Below the pieces are notes generated by a model. The model searched no databases, was not told the origin of the DNA, and saw only the letters and a program-made list of their open reading frames with translations. The position numbers were made by a program, and so were the translations under genes. Positions 26,739 to 35,091 of a stretch of DNA of 42,458 nucleotides are shown here, piece by piece; position 1 is the first letter of the stretch; the number at the start of each line of letters is the position of its first letter. The stretch spans positions 1 to 42,458 of the forward strand of contig SFDB01000015.1 in assembly GCA_004558825.1 (NCBI GenBank). Reading direction: 5' to 3'. Source of the DNA: Clostridiales bacterium (GTDB lineage Bacteria > Bacillota > Clostridia > Christensenellales > CAG-138).

Positions 26739-28085
26739 ATGCTTACACCGAGAGAAATAGTCGAAGCGCTCGATAAATACATAATCGGCCAGGGCGAGGC
26801 AAAGCGCGCCGTTGCGGTAGCGCTTAGGAATCGCTACAGGCGCATGAAACTTTCGCCCGAAATGCGCGAAGAGATAACGCCTAAAAACATAATACTCATG
26901 GGGCCTACGGGCGTTGGCAAGACGGAGATAGCGCGCAGGCTTGCAAAGCTTGCGGACGCGCCTTTTGTGAAGGTTGAGGCAACGAAGTTCACGGAGGTCG
27001 GCTACGTTGGACGCGATGTTGACTCAATGATACGCGACCTTGTTGAGACGTCGATACGCCTTTGCAAGCGAAGCCGTGAGGAAGGCGTGAGGCTTGCGGC
27101 AGAGAGCGCGGCGCAGCTAAGGCTCGTCGAGCTTTTGATGCCGGAACAGAAGAAGCATAAGCCACCGCAAAACCCGTTCCAAATACTTTTGAACGCAGGA
27201 AATAAGGATGGTGAAGAACAGAGCACTGCGGATACGCAGCACGAAACGCAGGAGCATCGTTCAAGACGCGAAGCACTGATGCGCGAGCTTACGCAGGGAC
27301 TGCACGATGACGATACGGTTGAGGTTGAGGTCGAGCAGTCAACTCCGCAAAGCGACGCACTGTTCGCAATAGGCGTCGACATAAACATGAACGATCTTTT
27401 CGGAGGTATACTGCCGAAGCAAAAGAAACTGCGCAGGATGAGCGTAAAAGAAGCGAGGAGGATACTCACCCAGGAGGAGGCCGACAAGCTCATTGATATG
27501 GATGACGTCATACGCGAGGCCGTGGAGAAGGCAGAACAGGACGGAATAATATTTATCGATGAGATAGATAAAATTATCGGAAACGGCGCCACCTCGGGTC
27601 CCGACGTTTCGCGCGAGGGCGTGCAGCGAGACATACTGCCTATAGTGGAGGGCAGCACCGTTTCGACAAAATACGGTCCTGTAAAGACGGATCATATACT
27701 CTTTATCGCTGCGGGCGCTTTCCATGTATCGAAGATAAACGATATGATACCCGAGCTTCGCGGACGTTTCCCGATAAATGTGGAGCTGAAGGCGCTTACG
27801 GCGGATGACTTCAAGACAATACTTACACAGCCCGAGCATTCAATAATCGAGCAATACTGCGCCTTGCTTGAAACGGACAACATTGCGCTTAAATTCACCG
27901 ACGATGCTTTGGCGAATATTGGCGCGCGCCGTCTCCATACCGTAATGGAGATATTGCTTGATGATATTTCGTTCAACGCCGGCGGAGATCATCCGCTAAT
28001 CGAGGTCGTAATAGATAAAAAGTATGTCGATGAACATCTAAAAGATACATCGGGCATGAATGACTTACAGCGGTTCATAATATAA
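26739..28085 (+). CDS. hslU: ATP-dependent protease ATPase subunit HslU (ClpY)
   Basis: HslU unfolds substrates and feeds them into HslV. The 448-residue protein has LTPREIVEALDKYIIGQGEAK, Walker A GPTGVGKT at 55-62, VEATKFTEVGYVGRDVDSMIRDL, the I-domain (about 110-240, low-complexity and charged), Walker B IIFIDEIDKI, and a C-terminal tail ending LQRFII, which in this family inserts into HslV. The ATG at 26739 comes one base after the hslV stop, with GGAGGAGA inside the end of hslV. The upstream frame from 26604 is only the shadow of hslV. codY, which follows in Bacillus, is not present. Confidence 0.96.
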   Translation: MLTPREIVEALDKYIIGQGEAKRAVAVALRNRYRRMKLSPEMREEITPKNIILMGPTGVGKTEIARRLAKLADAPFVKVEATKFTEVGYVGRDVDSMIRDLVETSIRLCKRSREEGVRLAAESAAQLRLVELLMPEQKKHKPPQNPFQILLNAGNKDGEEQSTADTQHETQEHRSRREALMRELTQGLHDDDTVEVEVEQSTPQSDALFAIGVDINMNDLFGGILPKQKKLRRMSVKEARRILTQEEADKLIDMDDVIREAVEKAEQDGIIFIDEIDKIIGNGATSGPDVSREGVQRDILPIVEGSTVSTKYGPVKTDHILFIAAGAFHVSKINDMIPELRGRFPINVELKALTADDFKTILTQPEHSIIEQYCALLETDNIALKFTDDALANIGARRLHTVMEILLDDISFNAGGDHPLIEVVIDKKYVDEHLKDTSGMNDLQRFII

Positions 28086-28114
28086 ACAATCGTGTACAAC
28101 CGGGGGGACGCAGT

Positions 28115-29005
28115 TTGAAGCTTGCGGCGACAACAATTGCATTGATGCTTGCGGCGATGGTAATGTTCATCGGCTGTTCGTCTTACGCACCCGTGGTCGA
28201 CGTAGGTACTATGGTGGATATAGTGGCGCCATCGCCAACGATGGAGTCAACGCAAAGCTTTGCGTCGGCGGTATATATGCTTGACGCTCCCACGCCCGAG
28301 GCGACGGCAGAGCCTGATCCAACGCAAACTCCTGAGCCCACAAGTACGGCGAAGCCGGAGCCGAAGTACACTGTGAAAAAAATCGACAATAAGCGTGGAT
28401 ATATATCGGGCAACGGTATAAACCTGCGCACCGGTCCCGACACTGCGTACGAGATAATCGACACCTATAAGCGCAACGTCAAGCTTAGGATAACGGGCGA
28501 ATGCGGCGAATGGTTCAGGGTGAAGATAGACGGCGTGGTCGGCTTTATGCATAAGGATTTCGTAGAATACGGCAACCCGCCCAAGCCGACGCCAAAGCCC
28601 GACTCGGGAACTCCTAAGCCGACCGAAAAGCCTGACAGGTTCACAGAAGACGAGGTCATGCTTGTGGCCAAGCTTATACATCTTGAGAACAAAGGCGGGA
28701 GCATGAAGGGATATAAGGCCGTGGCGAGCGTTGTGCTTAACCGCGTCGAAAGCAAGCATTTCCCCAACACGATACGCGACGTAATATATCAAAAGAATCA
28801 GTTTACCGTCATAGATAAGCTTGATTCCACGAAGCCGTGCAATGATGCGATAGAGGCGGCGCGCTCAGTGCTCAATGGCGATGGTTCGACGCTGCCTGCT
28901 GATGTGCTGTTTTTCAGGATAGCGTCGGCAGGGCATGATTGGGGAAATTCGCGCGAATACTACTGCACTATTGACAATAACAGCTTTTTCAGGTGGAAGG
29001 GCTGA
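28115..29005 (+). CDS. Secreted lipoprotein with SH3 domain and SleB-type cell-wall hydrolase domain
   Basis: The 296-residue protein starts at TTG 28115 after GGGGGGACG. Residues 1 to about 21 are a lipoprotein-type signal ending in FIGCSS, with Cys as the likely lipid anchor. A Thr/Pro/Glu-rich linker follows, then a bacterial SH3 domain (ISGNGINLRTGPDTAYEIID ... EWFRVKIDGVVGFMHKDF), a second Pro/Lys linker, and a Hydrolase_2/SleB domain (VAKLIHLENKGGSMKGYKAV ... VVLNRV; KNQFTVID; ALFF-like VLFFRIAS). SleB-type domains cleave peptidoglycan, notably the spore cortex. The catalytic Glu is probably in LIHLEN. It may act in growth or sporulation. It is 29 bases after hslU and followed by a terminator-like hairpin. 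Confidence 0.85.
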   Translation: MKLAATTIALMLAAMVMFIGCSSYAPVVDVGTMVDIVAPSPTMESTQSFASAVYMLDAPTPEATAEPDPTQTPEPTSTAKPEPKYTVKKIDNKRGYISGNGINLRTGPDTAYEIIDTYKRNVKLRITGECGEWFRVKIDGVVGFMHKDFVEYGNPPKPTPKPDSGTPKPTEKPDRFTEDEVMLVAKLIHLENKGGSMKGYKAVASVVLNRVESKHFPNTIRDVIYQKNQFTVIDKLDSTKPCNDAIEAARSVLNGDGSTLPADVLFFRIASAGHDWGNSREYYCTIDNNSFFRWKG

Positions 29006-29061
29006 TTCTTTGTCTGAAAAAAGCGAACACTGTACTTAAATACAGACTAATTGAACACACT

Positions 29062-29094
29062 AATACCGCTTAAAAAAGAAAGGCGGTATTTTTT
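29062..29094 (+). terminator. Terminator-like hairpin that also contains the next gene's ribosome binding site
   Basis: AATACCGC (29062-29069) pairs with GCGGTATT (29083-29090), followed by TTTT up to 29094. The ATG of the nucleotidyltransferase is the next base, 29095. The only plausible ribosome binding site, AAAGGCGG (about 29079-29086), lies in the loop and right arm. The hairpin may end the upstream transcript and hold down translation of the downstream gene. Confidence 0.65.
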
Positions 29095-31500
29095 ATGAAA
29101 GCTGTAATAATGGCGGGGGGCGAGGGCAGCCGCCTGCGCCCCATAACATGCACCATGCCAAAGCCCATGGTGCCGCTGCTCAACAAGCCGACGATAGATT
29201 ATTGCGTCGAGCTTCTCAAAAAAAACGGCGTTACGGACATAACGGTGACGCTTCACTACTTGCCCGATATGATACGCGAGCATCTAAAGGACGGCGAGGC
29301 TTTCGGAGTAAACATAACATATTGCGTGGAGGAAAGGCCGCTCGGCACGGCGGGAAGCGTTCGCGCGGCGGCGGGCGACTGCGACGATACAGTTATAGTC
29401 GTGAGCGGCGATGCGATGACCGACATAAATCTGCGTGAAGTGATGGATGCTCACAAAACGCGCGGCGCGCAAGCGACAATAGTCCTGAAACGCGTGTCAG
29501 TGCCTACAGAATACGGCGTAGCGCTGCTTGATGCCGAAAAGAACATAACGCGTTTCCTTGAAAAGCCACAGATGAGCGAGGTGTTCAGTGACCTTGCCAA
29601 TACGGGAATATATGTTCTGGAGCCTGAGGTTCTCAAGAAAATACCCGAGGGGGTACAATATGATTTCAGCAAGGAACTGTTCCCCGCAATAATGGCAGAT
29701 GGAGTAAAGCTTCACGGCTACGTGGCAAAGGGATATTGGTGCGATATAGGAGACATACGGCAGTACGCGCAGGCGCAGCGAGACATGCTCGACGGCAAAT
29801 GCGGGTTTTCGACGGAGGCTATGGACTGCGGAGGAGTATTTGTGGAGCCGAACGCAGGCATATCTCACAATACGCGCACGGGCAAGCCGTGCTACATCGC
29901 GTCTGATACGCAGATAGGTGAAAACACGCTCATAGACGAGTATTCGGTTATATGCGAGGGTGCGCGCATAGGCAATAATTGCAGCATAAGACGCTCCGTC
30001 GTTATGAGCGGCGCCCGAATACGCGATAATGCGGAAATACGCGGAGCGGTTATATGCCCCGATACTGATATAGATTGCTCCGCGGCAATTTTTGAAAACT
30101 GCGTCATAGGCAAGGGAAGCGCCGTTGGCAAAAATGCCGTAATTTCGCCGAATGTGCTTGTGTGGCCGGATAAGTTCATACCCGATGGCGAGCAATGCGA
30201 ATATGATGTGATATGGGGCGAGCCAAAGAAAGTTGCGATTAACGACTGTGGCGCATGCGGCTATCTTGACGGCGAGCTTACGCCTGAAAGTGTGCTTCGT
30301 TTCGGCGCGGCATTTGCAAAAATGATAAAGCCGACAAATACATCTGTGATAGGCTGCGACGGCAGCATTGCGGGCGTCATGGCTAAGCAGGCGGTCTCGG
30401 CGGGGATAATGTCGCAGGGCGTGGATGTGTTTGACGTTGCGAACGTGTCGTATGCGGCGTTCTGCTTTTCGATAAGAAATCTTGGAGCTGCCGGTGGCAT
30501 ATATATACATGAAAACGGATTGAGCCATTCGATAAGCGTTAAATGCTGCGGCAGCGACGGAACCATACTGACCCCTGACGCAGCGCGGAAGCTCGGCTCG
30601 ACATACGCTCACGGCGAGTTTATACCGCTAACAAGCGCTCAAATCGGCATAATCAGGCAGACTACGGGTATGGCGAGCGCCTACGAAGCGGAGCTTATGC
30701 GATGCGCCGATAAAGGTGCGCTATGGGCGAATCCGCTGAAGGTGCTGCTTAACGCACCGGCGCGCTCGGCCGATGAAACGGCGGCGGTGCTCATTAAATG
30801 CGGGTGCAGCGTTCTACTGTCGCACGCGAAGCGCGAAACGGAGATATACAAGCAGATGACCGACAAACGAGCCGACATATATATAAAGCTTGATGAGGCA
30901 GGAAATATCGAAGCGGCATCGAGCGAGTGGGGGCATATGGATGAAAACACTATATCATTCCTGTTTGCGCTCGATAGGGTGGATAGAGGCGACGCCGATG
31001 AATTCGTTCTGCCGGTCACTATGCCGAGACCATATATTGAGGCGCTGCGCGAAGCAGGGGCTACGGCGATCCTCTCATACGAGAACACGGAGAGGAGAAA
31101 GACGGAGGCATACCGAAAGATGCACCTTATGCCGGAATTCATTGATGTCCAAGCGGCGAGTGTGCGTCTGTGCAGTCTTATCTCCGAGGGAAGGGCCGAG
31201 CGCTTTATAAAGGCTGCGCCGCGCATATACACCAAAGAAAACAAGATAGGCTGTTCATGGCGTGACGTCGGCAGAGCGCTGCGCGATATAGTTGAGATGG
31301 AAAACGACGGCGATATGGAGCTTGTTGACGGTGTACGCATAAAGAATGACACTGGATGGGTAATAGTTAAGCCAAACGAGGAGTTCGCTGCCTGCCGCGT
31401 TATATGCGGAAGCTACAATCAGGAATATGCTGACGAGCTATGCGATATATACAGCAACCGGCTTAAACGCATAATCAAGAAGGAAGAGAAAAAGAGATAG
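29095..31500 (+). CDS. Sugar-1-phosphate nucleotidyltransferase fused to a degenerate phosphomannomutase-like domain
   Basis: The 801-residue protein has three parts. Residues 1-235 are an NTP-transferase domain (MAGGEGSRLRPIT, MPKPMVPLLNKP, ERPLGTAG, SGDAMTD, FLEKP, YWCDIGDI), like mannose-1-phosphate guanylyltransferase. About 240-370 is a left-handed beta-helix of hexapeptide repeats. About 380-801 aligns in order with the phosphomannomutase/phosphoglucomutase family. In that part the phosphoserine loop (TASHNP in active enzymes) reads GGIYIHENGLSHSI at 467-480, and the metal loop (DGDADR type) reads LDEAGN at 599-604, so mutase activity is probably lost. Such fusions are known in Gram-positives and cyanobacteria. 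The product is likely GDP-mannose or a similar sugar nucleotide; sugar and base are not certain. Confidence 0.85.
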   Translation: MKAVIMAGGEGSRLRPITCTMPKPMVPLLNKPTIDYCVELLKKNGVTDITVTLHYLPDMIREHLKDGEAFGVNITYCVEERPLGTAGSVRAAAGDCDDTVIVVSGDAMTDINLREVMDAHKTRGAQATIVLKRVSVPTEYGVALLDAEKNITRFLEKPQMSEVFSDLANTGIYVLEPEVLKKIPEGVQYDFSKELFPAIMADGVKLHGYVAKGYWCDIGDIRQYAQAQRDMLDGKCGFSTEAMDCGGVFVEPNAGISHNTRTGKPCYIASDTQIGENTLIDEYSVICEGARIGNNCSIRRSVVMSGARIRDNAEIRGAVICPDTDIDCSAAIFENCVIGKGSAVGKNAVISPNVLVWPDKFIPDGEQCEYDVIWGEPKKVAINDCGACGYLDGELTPESVLRFGAAFAKMIKPTNTSVIGCDGSIAGVMAKQAVSAGIMSQGVDVFDVANVSYAAFCFSIRNLGAAGGIYIHENGLSHSISVKCCGSDGTILTPDAARKLGSTYAHGEFIPLTSAQIGIIRQTTGMASAYEAELMRCADKGALWANPLKVLLNAPARSADETAAVLIKCGCSVLLSHAKRETEIYKQMTDKRADIYIKLDEAGNIEAASSEWGHMDENTISFLFALDRVDRGDADEFVLPVTMPRPYIEALREAGATAILSYENTERRKTEAYRKMHLMPEFIDVQAASVRLCSLISEGRAERFIKAAPRIYTKENKIGCSWRDVGRALRDIVEMENDGDMELVDGVRIKNDTGWVIVKPNEEFAACRVICGSYNQEYADELCDIYSNRLKRIIKKEEKKR

Positions 31501-31542
31501 AACGCCTGAGGTACGCGAATAGTCGCGTTTAGCTGAAATCAA

Positions 31543-31576
31543 CGGGGCTGCTGCATGCGCAGCAGCCCCGCTTTTT
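31543..31576 (+). terminator. Strong intrinsic terminator of the nucleotidyltransferase gene
   Basis: A perfect 12-bp stem, CGGGGCTGCTGC (31543-31554) with GCAGCAGCCCCG (31559-31570), has a four-base ATGC loop and a CTTTTT tail. It sits between convergent genes and may also slow transcripts of the minus-strand operon, although the T run on that side is poor. Confidence 0.9.
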
Positions 31577-31589
31577 GTTAATCAAACAA

Positions 31590-33407
31590 TTATTTACGCT
31601 CAATAGCGCCGAACTTACACTTCTCCATGCAAGCGCCGCACTTGATGCACTTGGCGGGGTCGATCGCCATTGCGGGGAGCTTTTTGCCGGGCGCAGTGTA
31701 ATCCGTCTTGGAAATAGCGTTTGCGGGGCAGTTGCGTGCGCACATGCCGCAGCCTATGCACTTCTCTTTATCGATGCTGTAGCTGAGAAGATTTCTGCAT
31801 ACGCCTGCGGGGCAACGCTTTTCATAGATATGAGCTTCATACTCATCTCTGAAATAGCGAAGCGTGCTGAGCACGGGGTTCGGCGCAGTCTGACCGAGTC
31901 CGCAAAGAGCAGAGTTTTTGATGTTGACGGCGAGCTTCTCAAGCTTTTCAATATCGCCGTCGACGCCCTTGCCCTCAGTGATGCGGGTGAGGATCTCAAG
32001 CATCCTGCGCGTACCGATACGGCACGGCGGGCACTTGCCGCAAGATTCGTCGACCGTGAACTCGAGGAAGAATTTCGCAATGTTGACCATGCAGTTATCT
32101 TCGTCCATTACGATCATACCGCCGGAGCCCATCATCGAGCCGATGGAGATAAGGTTATCGTAGTCTATCGGGATGTCAAGATGCTCTGCGGGGATGCAGC
32201 CGCCGGACGGACCGCCCGTCTGAGCAGCTTTGAACTTCTTGCCGCCGGGGATACCGCCGCCGATGTCGTAAATGACTTCGCGGAGCGTCGTGCCCATCGG
32301 AATTTCGACAAGACCGGTGTTGTTAATCTTTCCGCCGAGAGCAAACACCTTTGTTCCCTTGCTCTTTTCGGTACCCATCGAAGCAAACCATTCCGGACCG
32401 TTCAATATGATCTGGCAGATATTGGCGTATGTCTCGACGTTGTTGAGGAGCGTCGGCTTGCCGAAAAGACCCTTAACAGCCGGGAACGGGGGACGCGGAC
32501 GAGGCTCGCCGCGGTTGCCTTCGATTGAGGCGAGAAGAGCTGTTTCTTCGCCGCATACGAATGCGCCCGAACCGAGACGCAGGTCGATATCGAAGCAGAA
32601 GTCCGTACCGAATATATTATCGCCGAGGAGACCCGCCTCGCGAGCCTGGTCGATTGCTATGCGAAGACGTTTAACGGCTATCGGATATTCCGCACGAATA
32701 TAGATGTAGCCCTGGCGTGCGCCTATGGCGTAGCCTGCGATGGCCATTGCCTCGAGAACGGAATGAGGATCGCCTTCGAGGATGGATCTGTCCATAAAAG
32801 CGCCCGGGTCGCCTTCGTCGGCGTTGCAGCAGACATACTTGACGTCGCTTTCGGGCTGCTTTGCAAACTGCCACTTAAGACCGGTCGGGAATCCTCCGCC
32901 GCCGCGTCCGCGCAGTCCGGATTTCTTGACTATGTCAATGACGTCATCACGCGAAAGTTCGGTAAGGCACTTTGCAAGAGCCTTATAACCGTCGAACGCG
33001 ATATACTCGTTGATGTCTTCGGGATTGATAACGCCGCAGTTGCGAAGGGCGACGCGCTTTTGCTTTTTGTAGAAATCTACCTCGTCGAGAGAACGAATCT
33101 TGTTGCTTTCGTCAACGCTGCCCTTATAGAGCAGATCCCTGACGATGCGGCCCTTGAGAAGATGCTCGTTAACGATGCGCTCAACATCATCGACCTTTAT
33201 GTGGCTGTAGAAGGCAGCCTCGGGGTATACGATTACGACAGGGCCTGTTTCGCAAAGACCGAAGCAGCCCGTGTTGATAACGCGCACTTCCTTTTCAAGA
33301 CCGGCTTTAGCGATCTCTTCGTTGAATATTTTGATTATGTTCCAAGAGCCGGAAGACGAGCATCCGGTACCTGTACATACGAGAACTTGTGAACGATAGA
33401 ACTCCAT
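31590..33407 (-). CDS. NuoF/HydB-like NADH-binding flavoprotein with three iron-sulfur regions
   Basis: This is the NADH- and FMN-binding subunit of complex-I-like or electron-bifurcating hydrogenase systems. The 605 residues have an N-terminal thioredoxin-like [2Fe-2S] domain (Cys 11, 16, 48, 52), the FMN/NADH module (GLRGRGGGGFPTGLKW, CNADEGDPGAFMDR, GAFVCGEETAL), the N3 [4Fe-4S] site (Cys 456, 459, 462, 502), and a C-terminal two-cluster ferredoxin domain (Cys 550-560 and 587-597). This layout matches HydB rather than plain NuoF. The start ATG at 33407 follows AGGAGG; the ATG at 33431 lies upstream of that site. It is last in the operon. A catalytic [FeFe]-hydrogenase subunit, which often follows, is absent. 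Confidence 0.92.
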   Translation of the reverse strand: MEFYRSQVLVCTGTGCSSSGSWNIIKIFNEEIAKAGLEKEVRVINTGCFGLCETGPVVIVYPEAAFYSHIKVDDVERIVNEHLLKGRIVRDLLYKGSVDESNKIRSLDEVDFYKKQKRVALRNCGVINPEDINEYIAFDGYKALAKCLTELSRDDVIDIVKKSGLRGRGGGGFPTGLKWQFAKQPESDVKYVCCNADEGDPGAFMDRSILEGDPHSVLEAMAIAGYAIGARQGYIYIRAEYPIAVKRLRIAIDQAREAGLLGDNIFGTDFCFDIDLRLGSGAFVCGEETALLASIEGNRGEPRPRPPFPAVKGLFGKPTLLNNVETYANICQIILNGPEWFASMGTEKSKGTKVFALGGKINNTGLVEIPMGTTLREVIYDIGGGIPGGKKFKAAQTGGPSGGCIPAEHLDIPIDYDNLISIGSMMGSGGMIVMDEDNCMVNIAKFFLEFTVDESCGKCPPCRIGTRRMLEILTRITEGKGVDGDIEKLEKLAVNIKNSALCGLGQTAPNPVLSTLRYFRDEYEAHIYEKRCPAGVCRNLLSYSIDKEKCIGCGMCARNCPANAISKTDYTAPGKKLPAMAIDPAKCIKCGACMEKCKFGAIERK

Positions 33408-33427
33408 TTCAGAACCTCCTGTTGAGC

Positions 33428-33805
33428 TCATTTATGGTTGGCTTCGTAGTAGCCGATTGTGTACTCGTCGACAACTCTGTCGTTGACGACGTGCTCGGTG
33501 ACGATCCTTGCGACCATTTCGGGCGTTACCTTGACGTAAGTGACCTTATTCTGACCGGGCTTATAGATCTCAACGATCGGCTCAAGACGGCAAACGCCGA
33601 TGCAGCCTGTCTGGGCAACGACAACGTCCTGAAGCGAACGCTTCTCAACTTCGTCCATAAATGCGGCAAGAACGGGGCGCGCACCTGCTGCGATGCCGCA
33701 TGTTGCCATGCCTACCACGATGCGTGTTCCGTTATGCTCTTTACGCTGCTGAATGTTAGCAAGCGTCTTTTGGCGAATTGCCTCGAGTTCCTGGATTGAT
33801 TTCAT
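33428..33805 (-). CDS. Small thioredoxin-fold ferredoxin-like protein ([2Fe-2S] type)
   Basis: The 125-residue soluble protein belongs to the thioredoxin-like ferredoxin group found in HydABC-type operons. It has an N-terminal helix (IQELEAIRQKTLANIQQR), a beta strand with GMATCGIAAGARPV, and QTGCIGVCRLEP with YVKVTPEMVARIVTEHV at the end. Only three cysteines are present (TCG and CIGVC), one fewer than the usual four ligands. GGAGGTG precedes ATG 33805, overlapping the end of the HATPase gene. Position between the HATPase and HydB-like genes is the common clostridial order. It probably relays electrons or assists assembly; this is inferred from context. Confidence 0.85.
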   Translation of the reverse strand: MKSIQELEAIRQKTLANIQQRKEHNGTRIVVGMATCGIAAGARPVLAAFMDEVEKRSLQDVVVAQTGCIGVCRLEPIVEIYKPGQNKVTYVKVTPEMVARIVTEHVVNDRVVDEYTIGYYEANHK

Positions 33806-33808
33806 TAT

Positions 33809-34366
33809 TTATGCACCTCCGCTTAATTCTTGAATACCTTGTGAAAGAAAACCTTTCATCCATGCCATAACGTCGGGGGTGGTGAGCGCTATGTCTGCAC
33901 CGAGTATTTCGCGTATCTGCCGTGTGTCAAAAACAAATTCTGTTTTATCGACGGTGTAGCGATAAACGAAATCGACGTTTTCGTTACATGCCGTGAGCGT
34001 GAGCATGGTTTCGGCCATATCGCCCAACGGCGGTCTGTCAATGTTGGAGAGCCTGAACGATGCGTATACTCGCGTACCGACTCCCGGAGACGAGGTGAGC
34101 GCGAAGCTGCCGCCGCAGCCTTCCGCAGCCTCCTTGAAGAACGGTATGCCGAGACCGACCTTCCTTGTCGTTCTCGACGTTGCAAACGGACTCAGCACGC
34201 GCGCAGCCGTTTCTTCATCCATGCCGCAGCCGTCATCGTCGATGACGATGCGCATCATATCCTCTTCATTCTCTATATCGACCGATATGCTTACAAGCTT
34301 TGCGCCGGCCGATATTGAGTTTTGGACGATGTCCAGGATATGAAGAGAGATCTCCTTCATTATCAT
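33809..34366 (-). CDS. HATPase-domain protein (serine/histidine-kinase type ATP-binding)
   Basis: The 185-residue protein has a GHKL ATPase fold: N box DIVQNSISAGA, G1 box DDDGCGMDEE and G2 box GLGIPFF. No phosphoacceptor His box, sensor or membrane segment is present. A C-terminal region of about 70 residues (from MAETMLTLTACN) is distinct. Proteins like this are regularly encoded with NuoE and HydB-type subunits in Clostridia, where an anti-sigma or regulatory role is often suggested but unproven. The start is either ATG 34366 (GGAA seven bases upstream, chosen) or ATG 34360, which matches the usual MKEISLHILDIV start. It follows the NuoE-like gene by four bases. Confidence 0.82.
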   Translation of the reverse strand: MIMKEISLHILDIVQNSISAGAKLVSISVDIENEEDMMRIVIDDDGCGMDEETAARVLSPFATSRTTRKVGLGIPFFKEAAEGCGGSFALTSSPGVGTRVYASFRLSNIDRPPLGDMAETMLTLTACNENVDFVYRYTVDKTEFVFDTRQIREILGADIALTTPDVMAWMKGFLSQGIQELSGGA

Positions 34367-34370
34367 GGGA

Positions 34371-34859
34371 TTATTCCATGCTGCGATATTTTTCGAGAAT
34401 GCCGGCAACTTCCGCGGGCTTAAGCCTGCCGTAGACTTCGTCGTTTATCATCATGGCCGGAGCGAGACCGCAGCAGCCTATGCAGCGCGTTGCCGTAAGC
34501 GTAAACATACCGTCGGGAGTCGTGTGACCGACTTCGACGTTGAGCTGCTTTTGAAGCTCGTCGATAACAGCCTGTGAACCCCTGACGTAGCAAGCGGTAC
34601 CGAGGCAAAGACCGATGGTGTACTTTCCGTTGGGCTCAAGCGTGAAGAGCGAATAGAATGTGGCAATGCCATATATGGTCGAAACGGGCGCGCCTGTTTT
34701 GTCGGAGATGTACTTCTGCACTTCTTCGTCTACACAGCCGATAATTTCCTGCGCATGCTGCATGATGGGCAGCAGTCCGCCCGGTTCATCCTTCCACTGC
34801 TCGATGACCGCGTCGAGTTCCTTGAACTGTTCCTTACGAGTGTTCTTCTCGTTGACCAT
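34371..34859 (-). CDS. NuoE/HydC-like [2Fe-2S] subunit
   Basis: The 162-residue protein is the thioredoxin-fold [2Fe-2S] subunit that passes electrons to or from the NuoF/HydB partner. It shows LLPIMQHAQEIIGCVDEEVQ, GIATFYSLFTLEPNGKYTI, the first Cys pair in CLGTACYVRG and the second in CIGCCGLAPAMMIND, giving four ligands with C-x4-C and C-x3-C spacing. The start is ATG 34859, chosen because AAGGAGGT lies eight to ten bases upstream; the longer frame upstream has no ribosome binding site. It is first in the minus-strand operon. The 15-base palindrome at 34970-34984 lies in the probable control region. Confidence 0.93.
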   Translation of the reverse strand: MVNEKNTRKEQFKELDAVIEQWKDEPGGLLPIMQHAQEIIGCVDEEVQKYISDKTGAPVSTIYGIATFYSLFTLEPNGKYTIGLCLGTACYVRGSQAVIDELQKQLNVEVGHTTPDGMFTLTATRCIGCCGLAPAMMINDEVYGRLKPAEVAGILEKYRSME

Positions 34860-34969
34860 TAAAACTACCTCCTTGATATTGCTTGCGCCGCTAGGCGTGT
34901 TTTGCAAGGTTATCATGATGCCGATGCACCTCATAAATATTAACACACAAATTAAATTAAATAAAGGCC

Positions 34970-34984
34970 AATTCAATAATTGAA
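34970..34984. promoter_or_regulatory. 15-base palindrome upstream of the NuoE/HydB operon
   Basis: ATTCAAT and ATTGAAT form a perfect inverted repeat around one base, about 110 bases upstream of the NuoE-like start, in an AT-rich region. This is a size and place suited to a dimeric repressor. It does not match the TTGTGAA/TTCACAA pattern of Rex. A promoter for the operon should lie nearby, but its boxes are not clear. Confidence 0.4.
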
Positions 34985-35091
34985 TCGATATATTTGTTGG
35001 AATTTTTCCGCTGTACGGTTGTTTTGGCGAAATGTGATGCACAACGGGAAATGGAAGATTGCGCTTTCCCGTGACTGCGGCGCGCTCGTTG

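Noticed and set aside
31575..32528. Plus-strand frame opposite the HydB-like gene
   Set aside because: No start site or family resemblance; the minus-strand gene with many iron-sulfur motifs explains the region.
34860..35040. Rex-type operator upstream of the NuoE operon
   Set aside because: No TTGTGAA/TTCACAA-like inverted repeat was found; only the unrelated ATTCAAT/ATTGAAT palindrome.
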